NCBI RefSeq assembly: GCF_001412655.1
Contig: NZ_CP012996.1
Location: 1,922,001 to 1,986,000 of the forward strand
Length of the DNA stretch: 64,000 bases
DNA from: Pedobacter sp. PACM 27299
GTDB lineage: Bacteria; Bacteroidota; Bacteroidia; Sphingobacteriales; Sphingobacteriaceae
Direction: 5' to 3'
How positions within the stretch are numbered: the stretch's first letter is position 1; each line of letters begins with the position of its first letter. The position numbers and the translations under genes were made by a program. Under the pieces are notes generated by a model. The model searched no databases. It saw only the letters and a list, made by a program, of their open reading frames with translations, and was not told where the DNA came from. Positions 1-8,555 of this stretch are shown piece by piece.

Positions 1-93
1 GAAAAACAGCAAATAGCATCTTTACAAAAAGATTTGGATACTTTTAAAGAATTAACCTGCTCAACTGGATATAATAGTAAAACTGCTATTTAA
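1..93 (+). CDS. 3' end of an unidentified gene
   Basis: The window opens inside a reading frame that stays open from base 1 to a TAA at 91-93, giving about 30 residues rich in Lys, Gln and Asp that end in NSKTAI. The 12-base gap to the next start suggests it was co-transcribed with the short-chain dehydrogenase remnant that follows. Too little is left to assign a family. Confidence 0.5.
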   Translation, partial: EKQQIASLQKDLDTFKELTCSTGYNSKTAI

Positions 94-105
94 ACAAATA
101 GAGAT

Positions 106-372
106 ATGAATTTATCAGGAAAATTTGCACTTATTACGGGCGCATCAAGTGGAATTGGTAAAGGTATTGCAAAAGCTCTTGCACTGAAAGGAGTAAAATT
201 AGGCCTTGCTGCCAGAAGAACAGACAAATTGCAAGATGTTTTGACTGAAATAGAGGAGCAAGGTGGAGAAGCCTACATTATCAAAATGGATGTTGCAGAC
301 AAAGGGAGCGTTACAGAAGGGCTCGCTAAATTAAAAGAGCAGTTCGGATCAATTGATATTTTGGTAATATAA
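106..372 (+). pseudogene. Short-chain dehydrogenase/reductase, N-terminal fragment
   Basis: The 88 residues are the N-terminal half-Rossmann fold of an NAD(P)-dependent short-chain dehydrogenase: a TGASSGIGKGIA glycine-rich dinucleotide motif near residues 11-22, an AARR cofactor-specificity segment near residue 36, and DVAD near residue 62. The frame stops after DILVI, exactly where family members continue with the NNAG motif. The Ser/Tyr/Lys catalytic residues are therefore missing and an enzyme of about 250 residues has lost two thirds of its length. The sequence just downstream does not continue the fold in any frame, so this is a deletion or fusion scar, not a single frameshift. Confidence 0.8.
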
Positions 373-545
373 CTCGTCATTCTGGATTTAAGTGGTATAA
401 TTGTGCTGTTGAAAACAATCCATATCCACTAGGTTTTAACGAAATGAAAAAGGAGATTCAATCTGCGCAAGGCGATTCAACAATAAGCGATGCGGAGTTT
501 GGACATTTTGTATATATCATGATGTCACATTATTTTGAATGGTAA
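366..545 (+). pseudogene. Orphan C-terminal fragment fused to the dehydrogenase break
   Basis: From the break in the dehydrogenase another frame stays open for about 58 codons to the TAA at 543-545. It reads like real protein (NPYPLGFNEMKKEIQ, then FGHFVYIMMSHYFEW) but has no start codon at its beginning. I do not recognise the family. The most economical reading is a deletion that joined the front of one gene to the back of another. The following CPBP gene starts inside its last codons. Confidence 0.4.
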
Positions 546-1189
546 ATGAAGTAACTGCTATTATAGTAAATTTAATATTTGATTTTATAGTACTTCTGAT
601 TATTTTTAAGGTTATAAAACCTAAAAATTTTCAGAAGTATATTTATCCAATTAAACCTGATTTAACTATACTACTGTCAATAACAATTTACATTTTATCC
701 TTTTCTATATTTTTGTTTAGTCCACATATAAACTATTCCAAGCAGTATGATTGTTCAGAAGCGCTTACTTTTTTTATTAAATCCGTAATCATTGCACCAA
801 TCTTCGAAGAAATTCTTTTTAGAAAAGTTATTTTAAATGAAATATTAAAAACGAGCATCGGGAGATTAATTACCATTGTAGTTACATCGGTTCTATTTGC
901 CTCTTTCCACCTTATTTATATATATCCAGTTTTTAAAATATACTCTCTATTGGGTGTTTTTACATTTAGCCTTTTAGTTTCAGATTTATATATTAGAACT
1001 AATAATTTGAAATTAGTAATACTCATCCATGCAGCCAGCAATTTTATAGGATATTTTACACCAAAAATACTGTTCCAGAGCCAGGATTTCGACTCTCCAA
1101 CGAGAGTATGTGTGTTCATTTCAATAATTTTGGTTTTTGGCTTTCTGCACAAATTTGTAGTAGCTAAATATACTTGCAAAAATAATTGA
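539..1189 (+). CDS. CPBP family intramembrane metalloprotease
   Basis: A 216-residue membrane protein with about six hydrophobic segments. It carries the three signature motifs of CPBP (Abi/Rce1-like) intramembrane proteases in order: EEILFRK near residue 90, FASFHL near residue 120 and HAASNF near residue 163. The Glu and His residues bind the catalytic metal in this family. In bacteria such proteins act in peptide maturation, immunity to self-made bacteriocins or membrane-protein processing; nothing here identifies the substrate. The start ATG at 539 overlaps the end of the preceding gene fragment. The gene looks intact although both its neighbours are broken. Confidence 0.85.
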   Translation: MVNEVTAIIVNLIFDFIVLLIIFKVIKPKNFQKYIYPIKPDLTILLSITIYILSFSIFLFSPHINYSKQYDCSEALTFFIKSVIIAPIFEEILFRKVILNEILKTSIGRLITIVVTSVLFASFHLIYIYPVFKIYSLLGVFTFSLLVSDLYIRTNNLKLVILIHAASNFIGYFTPKILFQSQDFDSPTRVCVFISIILVFGFLHKFVVAKYTCKNN

Positions 1190-1310
1190 GAAATTACAGG
1201 ATATTCTCCTCAGCTCAAAAGAAACGGTGGCAATTTTGCCAAAAACTGACTGGGAAGTGCAAGAGGTAAGATCATATATTTACTCCTATTCAAAAGCGGA
1301 TCTATTGTAG
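1173..1310 (+). pseudogene. Possible gene remnant, C-terminal ~45 codons
   Basis: After the CPBP stop, another frame stays open to a TAG at 1308-1310 and reads as plausible protein (KLQDILLSSKETVAILPK, then DWEVQEVRSYIYSYSKADLL). It has no start codon and overlaps the protease end. It is probably the tail of a gene whose front was deleted. Family unknown. Confidence 0.25.
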
Positions 1311-1355
1311 GTGATGAAGTGAAGTTTTGAATTAAAATAATTTTAGAATATTAAC

Positions 1356-2417
1356 ATGAGCTTTCGCGAGAAAATATTATTCTTTTTTTAGTTTTTTGGG
1401 GCATTTAACGCACTCATATTAGGGGTTTATTTTATCTTCTTTACGGCTAAGAAACATTTGTCTAATTATCTTTTAGGAGCATTATTAGTGGTATTGAGTA
1501 TCAGGATCGGAAAATCGGTCGTCTATTTTTTTGACAGTAGTTTACCTCGGATTTACCTTCAACTTGGACTCACAGCGTGTCTTTTTATTGGTCCGTTTTT
1601 ATGTTTTTTCATCAAATCGGGAGCTAGAAAAATTAAAAGATTGCCAAGGGTGTGGTTATGGCAACTTGTAGGCTGGTTGGTACTCATTGTAGTAATCGGC
1701 ACTATTTATCCTTATGAACATTTTGCTTCTTTATGGTGGAACTACATCATTCCTCTCATTTACTTTCAATGGGCATTTATATTATTTTTTCAGGGTTTTT
1801 ATTGTTGCCAATAGTAAAAAGGTTATTCCATAAAGAAGAGCTAAAGACTTTTGAAAAGTGGATATTAACTATTTACTGTGGGGTCTTGGTACTTTTTGCC
1901 TCCTATGTTTGGGCAATCCTGAATATTACCAAGGGTAGCCATATAGGTGCGGCTGTATTCTTTTCTTTAATTCTTTATTTAGTAGTATTTACATTACTCT
2001 ACGGAAAGATAACAAACGATCTTTCTGCGTTCTCTGTTCAGAAATATGGTAAAAAAAAAGCCGGATGATGAAGAAGTGAAGCAAATCATCTCCAGGCTAA
2101 CCTAAGTAATGACTGAGAAGGAGCTTTTTAAAAATCCAAACCTGAAAGTATCAGATCTGGCCAAAGCGATTAACATTTCTAGCCATCAACTTTCGCAAAT
2201 TCTAAATGAAAGTATTGAGAAGAATTTTACGCTGTTTATTAACGAGTACCGAATAAATGAAGCTTGTAAACTATTATTAAGTAATACAAACCTTACTATT
2301 GAAGCGGTAGCAGATGAAGTGGGATTTAATACAAAATCTACTTTCTTTGCGGCGTTCAAAAAAAATAAGGGCGCAACGCCCAGTGTTTATCAGCAGTTAA
2401 ACACTCCAGATTTATAA
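1356..2417 (+). pseudogene. AraC-family regulator with N-terminal membrane domain, multiply disrupted
   Basis: Pieces in changing frames add up to one protein of about 350 residues: an ATG at 1356, an in-frame TAG at 1389-1391 in a T-rich run, then hydrophobic segments to about 1800, a frame change near 1790-1814, more hydrophobic segments to about 2040, another shift near the A9 run at 2049-2057 and a TAA just before 2109. The final 102 residues (2109-2417) are a complete AraC helix-turn-helix pair (VSDLAKAINISSHQLSQIL, and VADEVGFNTKSTFFAAFKK). Bacteroidota have many such regulators, with a sensor of about seven membrane helices fused to AraC. The isolated DNA-binding domain could still be made from the ATG at 2109, but the sensor is lost. 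Two lesions lie in homopolymers, so sequencing error is possible for those; the number of lesions favours real decay. Confidence 0.8.
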
Positions 2418-2515
2418 ATTCGTACTACTAGATTTAAATTACAGGACCCTGATCATAAAAGTACAGTGCAAATTTGAGCAACAAATAAAAATTTCAAAAT
2501 TATCAAAGCACTTTT

Positions 2516-4027
2516 ATGAAAAATGCAATCCTGACTATCATTGTAGTAGTCGCCTTTTTTTTCTCTGGATTTTCCCAAAATCAGCCGACTGAAAGGCAAT
2601 TAATAGAAAATACAATACAACGCTATTTCGATGGCTGGGCAACTGGAGATACGACTAAATTGGGCGGAGCAATGCATCCTTCTTGTTATTTAAAGAATTA
2701 TAACAATGGTAAATTTATCACATTTACCAGGAATCAGTATCTCAGCTTATTCAAACTTCATGAGCGTACTAAGAATTTAAAAACCAGTATAGTTGCTATC
2801 GATATTACCAACAATATGGGGAGTGCAAAAGTGGAAATTAGTACGGAAAGCGATCTGTTTACTGATTATTTCAATTTAATGAAAACCAATGAAGGTTGGT
2901 TTATTGCCGATAAAGTTTCGACGAGAACACCACATAAAGTCTTTAATGTAAATGCGATCCTTCCGAAAAAAGAAATCAATATAGAAGGTTTAAAACGCCC
3001 TTGGAGCATCGCTTTTATATCAGAAGATGAAGCGCTCATCTCTGAGAAAGAAGGCGATCTTGTAAAAATTAACCTTCTGACTAAAGTAAAGACTAGGATA
3101 CAAGGTTATCCAGCTGACCTAGATGATAGCATTACTGGCTTTGGAGACAATACAGGGAAATTCGAAGTTCTGTTAGACCCAGATTTTAAAACAAATAAAT
3201 ATGTTTACTTATCTTATGTTGCACTAGCGGATCATAATAGAACTACTAAAATTGTAAGAGCAGTTTTAGAAAATGAAACATTACAGCAAATTAAAGTGCT
3301 TTTTGTAGCAGAACCTTATACAAAAGAGCGGTATCATTATGGAGGTGGAATGGTTTTTGGCAAAGATGGTAAATTGTATTTTACTATCGGCGAAAGGTTA
3401 TTTTCTGAGCAAGATGAGCCTGTAATTCCTATCGCCCAGAATATTGAAGATAGAAGAGGAAAAATATATCGAATTAACCCTGACGGAACTATTCCAAAAG
3501 ACAATCCAGATTTTGGAAGCAAAGCAAGTCCAGGATTATATGCTCTAGGAATCAGGGCAGCACAAGGGATGACACTTGATACAACTACTAATAAAATCTG
3601 GTTTACAGAACATGGTACACATCAAGGGGACGAAATTAATGTGCTGAAAGCAAAAGCGAATTATGGTTGGCCTATGAAAACCACGGGGAAGTACCGTTTT
3701 GCAGAATTTGCACCAAAACCTATCCCCGATAATAAATATACAGACCCTGCATGGTCTTGGGTACAAACTGTAGCGCCTACCGGATTAGTTTTTTATTCTG
3801 GAAATGAGTTTGCAGCGTGGAAACGAAACTTAATTGTTGCAGGATTATCTAAAGGTAGCTTATGGCGCATGGTAATAGAAGGGGAAAACATAAAAAGCGC
3901 TGAAGAACTTTTTACAGATGAGAGAGTAAGAATACGAAAAGTGACGCAAAGTCCTATGGGTAAATTATACATCCTTACCGATGAACTGAATGGTAAGTTG
4001 ATAAGGATAAGAAATGCAGCTCTTTAA
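2516..4027 (+). CDS. Secreted PQQ-type sugar/sorbosone dehydrogenase with N-terminal lumazine-binding-like domain
   Basis: A 503-residue secreted protein. Residues 1-21 form a signal peptide ending FSGFSQ. Residues about 25-140 resemble the putative lumazine-binding (NTF2-like) domain (TERQLIENTIQRYFDGW at its start, WFIADKVS at its end). Residues about 150-500 form a beta-propeller of the soluble glucose/sorbosone dehydrogenase family: LKRPWSIAF, GGGMVFGKDGKLYFTIGER, GKIYRINPDGTIP, NKIWFTEHG, GDEINVLKAKANYGWP and a closing GKLIRI. Such proteins oxidise aldose sugars in the periplasm using PQQ. No PQQ biosynthesis genes are in the window. The two-domain arrangement is the unusual point. It is monocistronic, and the last intact gene before the integrated element. 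Confidence 0.85.
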   Translation: MKNAILTIIVVVAFFFSGFSQNQPTERQLIENTIQRYFDGWATGDTTKLGGAMHPSCYLKNYNNGKFITFTRNQYLSLFKLHERTKNLKTSIVAIDITNNMGSAKVEISTESDLFTDYFNLMKTNEGWFIADKVSTRTPHKVFNVNAILPKKEINIEGLKRPWSIAFISEDEALISEKEGDLVKINLLTKVKTRIQGYPADLDDSITGFGDNTGKFEVLLDPDFKTNKYVYLSYVALADHNRTTKIVRAVLENETLQQIKVLFVAEPYTKERYHYGGGMVFGKDGKLYFTIGERLFSEQDEPVIPIAQNIEDRRGKIYRINPDGTIPKDNPDFGSKASPGLYALGIRAAQGMTLDTTTNKIWFTEHGTHQGDEINVLKAKANYGWPMKTTGKYRFAEFAPKPIPDNKYTDPAWSWVQTVAPTGLVFYSGNEFAAWKRNLIVAGLSKGSLWRMVIEGENIKSAEELFTDERVRIRKVTQSPMGKLYILTDELNGKLIRIRNAAL

Positions 4028-4161
4028 GCGGAAGAGAATGAATGATCAAAGAAAACTTACACATAGTGAATTCGATGAGTAGTGTGAGTTTCCAAAACCA
4101 CTTACGGAATTGCTGGGCTACTGGATGAGAAACGGAGCATGTTTTGGATGCCTGTAAAATG

Positions 4162-4197
4162 AAAAAGGCTTGAAATCTTACGATTCCAGGCCTTTTT
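4162..4197. terminator. Terminator, probably the original one of the tRNA-Ser gene
   Basis: A near-perfect hairpin: AAAAAGGC is followed by a stem with one A/C mismatch, loop TTAC, and GGCCTTTTT. It resembles the hairpin at 28157-28192 in size and loop context (AAATC ... GATT). If the element at 4221-28228 were removed, this hairpin would lie just downstream of the tRNA-Ser 3' end, so it is probably that gene's ancestral terminator. Confidence 0.6.
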
Positions 4198-4220
4198 ATA
4201 TGGTTTTGATGACCATTTCA

Positions 4221-4236
4221 GCGGAGAGTGGGGGAT
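4221..4236. repeat. attL: 16-bp copy of the tRNA-Ser 3' end
   Basis: GCGGAGAGTGGGGGAT here is identical and in the same orientation to 28213-28228, which is the 3' end of the tRNA-Ser gene read on the + strand. Flanking bases differ on both sides. A direct repeat of a tRNA 3' end, with an integrase gene next to the intact tRNA, is the standard signature of site-specific integration. Confidence 0.75.
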
Positions 4237-4437
4237 CGGCCTAAACCAATTTTAAACACTCTTTAGCCCGTATTATATATCTTTTTTGTTTTGAGGGCAC
4301 CTAATTGGGGCACCATCAAAACAACACATATTCGCTATTCCTTGTTTATTCTAAAGTAGTAAAAAAAAAGCACATAATTAAATTTAATATTGCAATAAAT
4401 ATTATTGCAGAAACCAGAATTTGTTGGCCTATAGTAT

Positions 4438-4839
4438 TTAGCTTTTTTTTAATTCACCTAGTTTAGACATAAGTTCATTATCATTTTTTTTAGGGAAAAA
4501 CACCTCTATCCTGATTAAGGAATCTGTTGTTGTTTGTGGTAATTTAAAAGAACTCTCTGAGTATATTATCATATTTTTATTAAAAGTACAGGCTTTGGAA
4601 GAGTATAATTTATCTGAATCTAAAAACCTATGTTCTACGTCTGGAAGGTCATTTATATATTTTAATTTAGTTTCTAAATTACTTACTAAAAATTTATATA
4701 TAGAGACGGCGTTTTTGCAATTAGGTATATAATAGTTTATTGAATAATTGTTGTTTTGTAGATAATACCAAACATCAAATACAACCTCTACGCCGTAAAT
4801 TTTGTCTATAGGTATAGATAAATGGATATTCCGGAGCAT
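4438..4839 (-). pseudogene. C-terminal part of the RES-domain gene, separated by an IS21 insertion
   Basis: Apart from the IS-derived start, this frame (bases 4438-4822) is the separated 3' end of the RES-domain gene at 7363-8493. Removing the IS at 4823-7445 and one copy of the 8-bp duplication TAGATAAA joins the two parts in frame through NKYNIHLSIPIDKIYGVEVV. The restored coding length is 1425 bases, or 474 residues. The first four residues here (MLRN, up to the shared Asn) come from the IS end. The approximately 125 C-terminal residues lie beyond the RES fold and match no domain I recognise. Expression of this piece alone would need a promoter from the IS. Confidence 0.75.
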
Positions 4840-5041
4840 GTTGACCCCCCAGTATTGTTTTTATAACCGCATGATATCGTAACGCCATTTATTTGGTTTA
4901 CTGACATTCCGGCACATGCTGACCCCACCTGGCTTGTTAAAGATTTTGTAACGGAGCATGTTGACCCCTGCTGATTACGTTTAAACCGTATTCTGCTTGA
5001 GCATGCTGACCCCCTTCTTTAATTTGATTTGGCTTACTTAG

Positions 5042-6637
5042 GTGAATACACCCCACCTAACCAGAACGCTGATGGCCGGAAAAGCAAAAGCAATGAGTCA
5101 GATCAAACAACTTCTTCGCCTGCACGAGCAAGGCAATTCCATCAAGAGCATTGCCCGAAACCTGGGCATCAGCAAGAATACCGTTAAAGCCTACCTAGCC
5201 AAACTGTCTGTAGGGAAACTCGCAGTATCAGAGCTCCTGGATATGGATGATCCTATTCTTAAAGGCAATTTCCATGCTGGTAATCCTGCCTATAAGGACC
5301 CCAGGTTCGAACACATGAGCAAGAACCTCGAATATTATTCCAATGAACTTAAAGAAGTCGGCGTAAGCCGAACCCTCCTTTATGAAGAATATATTTCCGG
5401 CTACAAAGAAGGATACAGCTATTCCCAGTTCTGTTTCCACCTGCGACAGCAACTTATTGCACGCAGGCCCGGAATGAGACTGGAACATCTCGCCGGCGAT
5501 AAGTTATTTATAGATTTTGCGGGTAAGCCCATGCATTATATAGATCGTGGTACGGGTGAACTTATCCCATGCCAGATCTTTGTAGCGACACTTCCTTTCT
5601 CTGATTACTGTTTTGCCATGGCTGTTCGGAGCCAACGCGTGGATGATTTTTTATATGCACTTGAATGTTGCCTCCGTGAGATCGGTGGTGCTCCAGCGGT
5701 GTTAGTTCCCGATAATCTGAAATCAGCAGTGGTAAAAACTGATCGTTTTGAACCTGAGATCAACCGGGCGCTAGAAGACTTTGCAAACTATTACAGCATT
5801 ACCGTAATCCCCGCCAGGCCGAGAAAGCCAAAGGATAAGGCTTTGGTTGAAAACCAGGTCAAACTCGTCTATAACCGGGTTTATGCCCGTTTGCGTAACC
5901 GTCAGTTCTTTGATATTGAATCGCTGAACATCGCCATAAGGGAAAAGGTAAAAGCCCATAACCAGACCCGGATGCAGCAAAAGCCTTATTGCAGAGAGGA
6001 ACGTTTTCTGGCAGCCGAAAAGCATCTGCTGAAATCGCTGCCTTCTGAGGGCTTTGAGGTAAAGTACTATGCTGAGCCCAAGGTGGCTAATAATAACCAC
6101 ATTTACCTTGGAAAGGATAAGCATTATTATAGCGTTCCGTTTGCATTTGTTGGAACAAAAGTCCAGGTAATATATACCAGGAGTATGGTCAGGATCTATG
6201 CACGTGGCAAACAAATCGCCTTGCACATTAGAAATATGCACAGGGCTGGGTATTCAACACAGAAGGAGCATTTGAGTTCACACCACAGGCATTACTTGGA
6301 AAGAAGCCCGGAGTATTATATAGCAAGAGCAAAGGAAAAGTCACCAGAGCTCTATATGCTTACCCAGCTCATTTTTGGCCAACCGAGCCATCCTGAGCAG
6401 CTTTACAGAACCTGTGATGGTCTACTCAGACTACAGAAGACTGCTTTGCCCGATGCATTTGCAGCAGCATGTGAACTGGCAATCGAGTACCGGAACTTTT
6501 CCTACAGGTTTGTGGAACGGATACTTAAGAACAATATGACAAACCATCAGGATCTGGTAAAACCAGACCAATCTCTGCCCGAGCATCAGAACATTAGGGG
6601 AAGCGAATATTATTCACAATCAACACTTAAATTCTAA
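5042..6637 (+). CDS. istA: IS21 family transposase IstA
   Basis: A DDE transposase of up to 531 residues. The frame can begin at GTG 5042, but ATG 5072 (MAGKAKAMSQ) is the likelier start. An N-terminal helix-turn-helix (SIARNLGISKNTVKAYLAKL) should bind the terminal repeats. The integrase-like core begins near residue 150 (DKLFIDFAGK with the first Asp), continues with VPDNLKSAVV holding the second Asp near residue 228, and the Glu lies in KPKDKALVENQVKLVYNRVY. A C-terminal beta-domain follows (HYYSVPFAFVGTKVQV). It is followed by istB after three bases. No frameshift. Confidence 0.92.
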   Translation: MNTPHLTRTLMAGKAKAMSQIKQLLRLHEQGNSIKSIARNLGISKNTVKAYLAKLSVGKLAVSELLDMDDPILKGNFHAGNPAYKDPRFEHMSKNLEYYSNELKEVGVSRTLLYEEYISGYKEGYSYSQFCFHLRQQLIARRPGMRLEHLAGDKLFIDFAGKPMHYIDRGTGELIPCQIFVATLPFSDYCFAMAVRSQRVDDFLYALECCLREIGGAPAVLVPDNLKSAVVKTDRFEPEINRALEDFANYYSITVIPARPRKPKDKALVENQVKLVYNRVYARLRNRQFFDIESLNIAIREKVKAHNQTRMQQKPYCREERFLAAEKHLLKSLPSEGFEVKYYAEPKVANNNHIYLGKDKHYYSVPFAFVGTKVQVIYTRSMVRIYARGKQIALHIRNMHRAGYSTQKEHLSSHHRHYLERSPEYYIARAKEKSPELYMLTQLIFGQPSHPEQLYRTCDGLLRLQKTALPDAFAAACELAIEYRNFSYRFVERILKNNMTNHQDLVKPDQSLPEHQNIRGSEYYSQSTLKF

Positions 6638-6640
6638 AGA

Positions 6641-7357
6641 ATGAACATTGAAACACAGCTTAAACAGCTTCGTCTGCACGGAATGAACCGGAGCTGGCAG
6701 GCCTTAACAGAAACAAGAAAGCTCCATGAGCTTACCTTTAGCGAAGGAATGGAAGTTCTTCTGCAGGCCGAAAGCGATGACCGGGACGGCAAACGCTTTG
6801 AAAGACTACAGGCTAATGCCAACTTTCGCTACAGGGCATCAATAGAGGAACTGAATATGGAGACCGCAAGGGGGCTAGATAGGTCGCTTATTGCAAATTT
6901 TGCGACAGGCGAATACATTCCTAAAGGGGAAGCAATATTGGTATGCGGTTCTACTGGTACTGGAAAAAGTTTCCTGGCGTCAGCGCTGGGACATCAGGCA
7001 TGTACTCAGGGATACAGAGTGGCTTATTTTAATGTCCAAAAATTATTGCTGAAAACTAAAATGAGCCGTATTGATGGTACTGTATATAAGTTCTTCGAGA
7101 AAATATCAAAGGCCGAGTTGCTTATCCTTGATGATTTCGGACTGACCCATCTCGAACAGCAGCAGCGGATGGACATGATGGAGATTATAGAGGATCGCCA
7201 TGCATCAAGGGCTACCATAATTGCCAGCCAGTTACCAGTGGCGAAGTGGTATGATATCATCGGAGAAAATACAATTGCCGATGCACTTTTAGATCGTATG
7301 GTGCATACTTCATACAGAATTGAACTAAAAGGAGAAAGTCTAAGAAAAAAAAGGTAA
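6641..7357 (+). CDS. istB: IS21 family helper ATPase IstB
   Basis: 238 residues, typical length for IstB, an AAA+ ATPase related to DnaC that assists IstA in target choice and strand transfer. It has Walker A GSTGTGKS near residue 104, Walker B LLILDDFG near residue 165 and the IstB signature around DRMVHTSYRIELKGESLRKK at the C-terminus. It starts three bases after the istA stop, so translation is probably coupled. Confidence 0.93.
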   Translation: MNIETQLKQLRLHGMNRSWQALTETRKLHELTFSEGMEVLLQAESDDRDGKRFERLQANANFRYRASIEELNMETARGLDRSLIANFATGEYIPKGEAILVCGSTGTGKSFLASALGHQACTQGYRVAYFNVQKLLLKTKMSRIDGTVYKFFEKISKAELLILDDFGLTHLEQQQRMDMMEIIEDRHASRATIIASQLPVAKWYDIIGENTIADALLDRMVHTSYRIELKGESLRKKR

Positions 7358-7362
7358 AATTG

Positions 7363-8493
7363 TCATGCCATCAGATTCTGATGAGCCAAATCCCAGACGG
7401 GGTCAGTATGATGCATTACTGGGGTCAACATCACCATAATATCCATAGATAAATGAATATTATATTTGTTAAAGTAGGTTTTACTATATTCAAGTTTACG
7501 ATTTTGAGTGTCAAAGGCCCTTTTGAAACTTGTTTTTTTTTCTATTTTTTGCCCGATACATTTTTCATAGATTCTCTCACCATTAGGATCGATAGGGACT
7601 GACCTTCCATTCACTTCTATATATGACATTTTTCCATCAGGTATCGGATAACCTAAATGTCTGCCACTCCAAATTATACCGTTGTCACTATTCAATTCAT
7701 CTGAGGTATCGAGAAATTCATAAAAAATTCTTCCATTAGAAATACTGGTTATCTTTGAGTATGTGGTATACAACAATCGTAATCCAGAATTAACAAATGA
7801 AGGTTTTAGTGCAATATTATCTGCATTACCTTTAGCTGCCATTGAAGGATACGTTAATCCTTCAATGCATTCTCCATCCATTAAATGATTAGATATCGCT
7901 ATACTTATTTTATATAAATAAGTTTTATTTTCTGGTATTTCTCTTGTAAAAGCATCTGCTAAATAATCGTAAATGATTTGGTTAAGCTCTCCATATTTAG
8001 CAATTTCTTTTACAAAGGTATGAGCTGTAGGTAGATTTCTTTTTGAAGCAAGCCTTTGCTCTGTCTGCGATGTAAATCCAACATGACTCAATCTCATTTC
8101 TTTAGTAGTGATATATGCGCCTTCAACATAATACTGCCCATCCTTGACATGCAACTCATTAGTTGGGACTGAGCTTTCAATACTTCCATAAAATATTGGT
8201 TGCCCAATATCGTTGCATCTGCCATAATTTTTAGCAAATTCCGGAGTTGGATGAATAATTTCTTTAAGATGTGTTGGTTTACTTTGACAGATTCTTCCTC
8301 TAAAAATAATTGTATTAATTGGTGTTGGCGGCAATGTAATTATTAAATTTTCTATAATGGGCCACAGTGCTTCACTGATTTCTTGAATTGATGAAGATCC
8401 AAGATCTAGGGAGTTTACATTTGTTATAGCTAATAAGACATCTTCCTTTGTGGGGAATATTCGAGATTCTGTGGGTTTTGTTTGTGTGAACAT
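7363..8493 (-). pseudogene. RES-domain (NAD+-degrading type) protein, 5' part, cut by IS21
   Basis: The host-gene part is 7446-8493. Reading on to 7363 adds only IS sequence (VMLTPVMHHTDP and onward). Recognisable RES features are IIFRGR near residue 65, GRCNDIGQPIFYGSIESSVP near residue 90, and EGLTYPSMAAKGNADNIALK near residue 210, matching the conserved Arg, Gln-Pro-x-Phe-Tyr-Gly and Tyr-Pro-Ser segments of RES proteins. RES toxins of Res-Xre modules degrade NAD+; whether this larger protein does so is inferred. I prefer ATG 8493 (MFTQTKPTES) to the upstream TTG. The partner gene ends 62 bases upstream, so the two form an operon. The lost C-terminus is at 4438-4814. Confidence 0.75.
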
Positions 8494-8555
8494 GATTTTA
8501 GTCCTCAATATAGTTGTTTATAAATGTTTCTGCCGGTCCCATCCAGCCCCAAGTT

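Larger units (their letters stand above)
4028..4437. other. Non-coding junction between chromosome and element
   Basis: No convincing gene lies here. The stretch holds the terminator hairpin at 4162-4197 and the 16-bp att copy at 4221-4236. The element side, beyond 4236, is AT-rich and contains two GGGCACC / GGGGCACC boxes near 4300-4315, of unknown role. Confidence 0.5.
4823..7445 (+). mobile_element. IS21-family insertion sequence no. 1 (intact)
   Basis: A 2623-bp element with istA and istB in tandem. Ends begin TGGATATT on the left and TGGATATT on the reverse complement of the right, followed within about 15 bp by ATGTTGACCCC on both sides. It is flanked by a perfect 8-bp direct repeat, TAGATAAA (4815-4822 and 7446-7453), so the ends are well fixed. 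As usual in the family, the ends hold several transposase-binding repeats of the type GCATGTTGACCCC (near 4836, 4916, 4955 and 4996 on the left; about 7395 and 7421 inverted on the right). Both genes are open, so it may be active. Confidence 0.9.

Noticed and set aside
4438..4839. Independent hypothetical gene on the - strand
   Set aside because: Its start codon and first codons are supplied by the IS end. The sequence joins in frame to the RES-domain gene once the IS is removed.
4835..5010. Repeated GCATGTTGACCCC units at spacings of about 40-80 bp, CRISPR-like at first sight
   Set aside because: The repeats are few, imperfect and lie only at the IS ends, with inverted copies at the right end. 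They are IS21 transposase-binding repeats. No cas gene is present; the same holds for 17260-17370 and 22660-22796.
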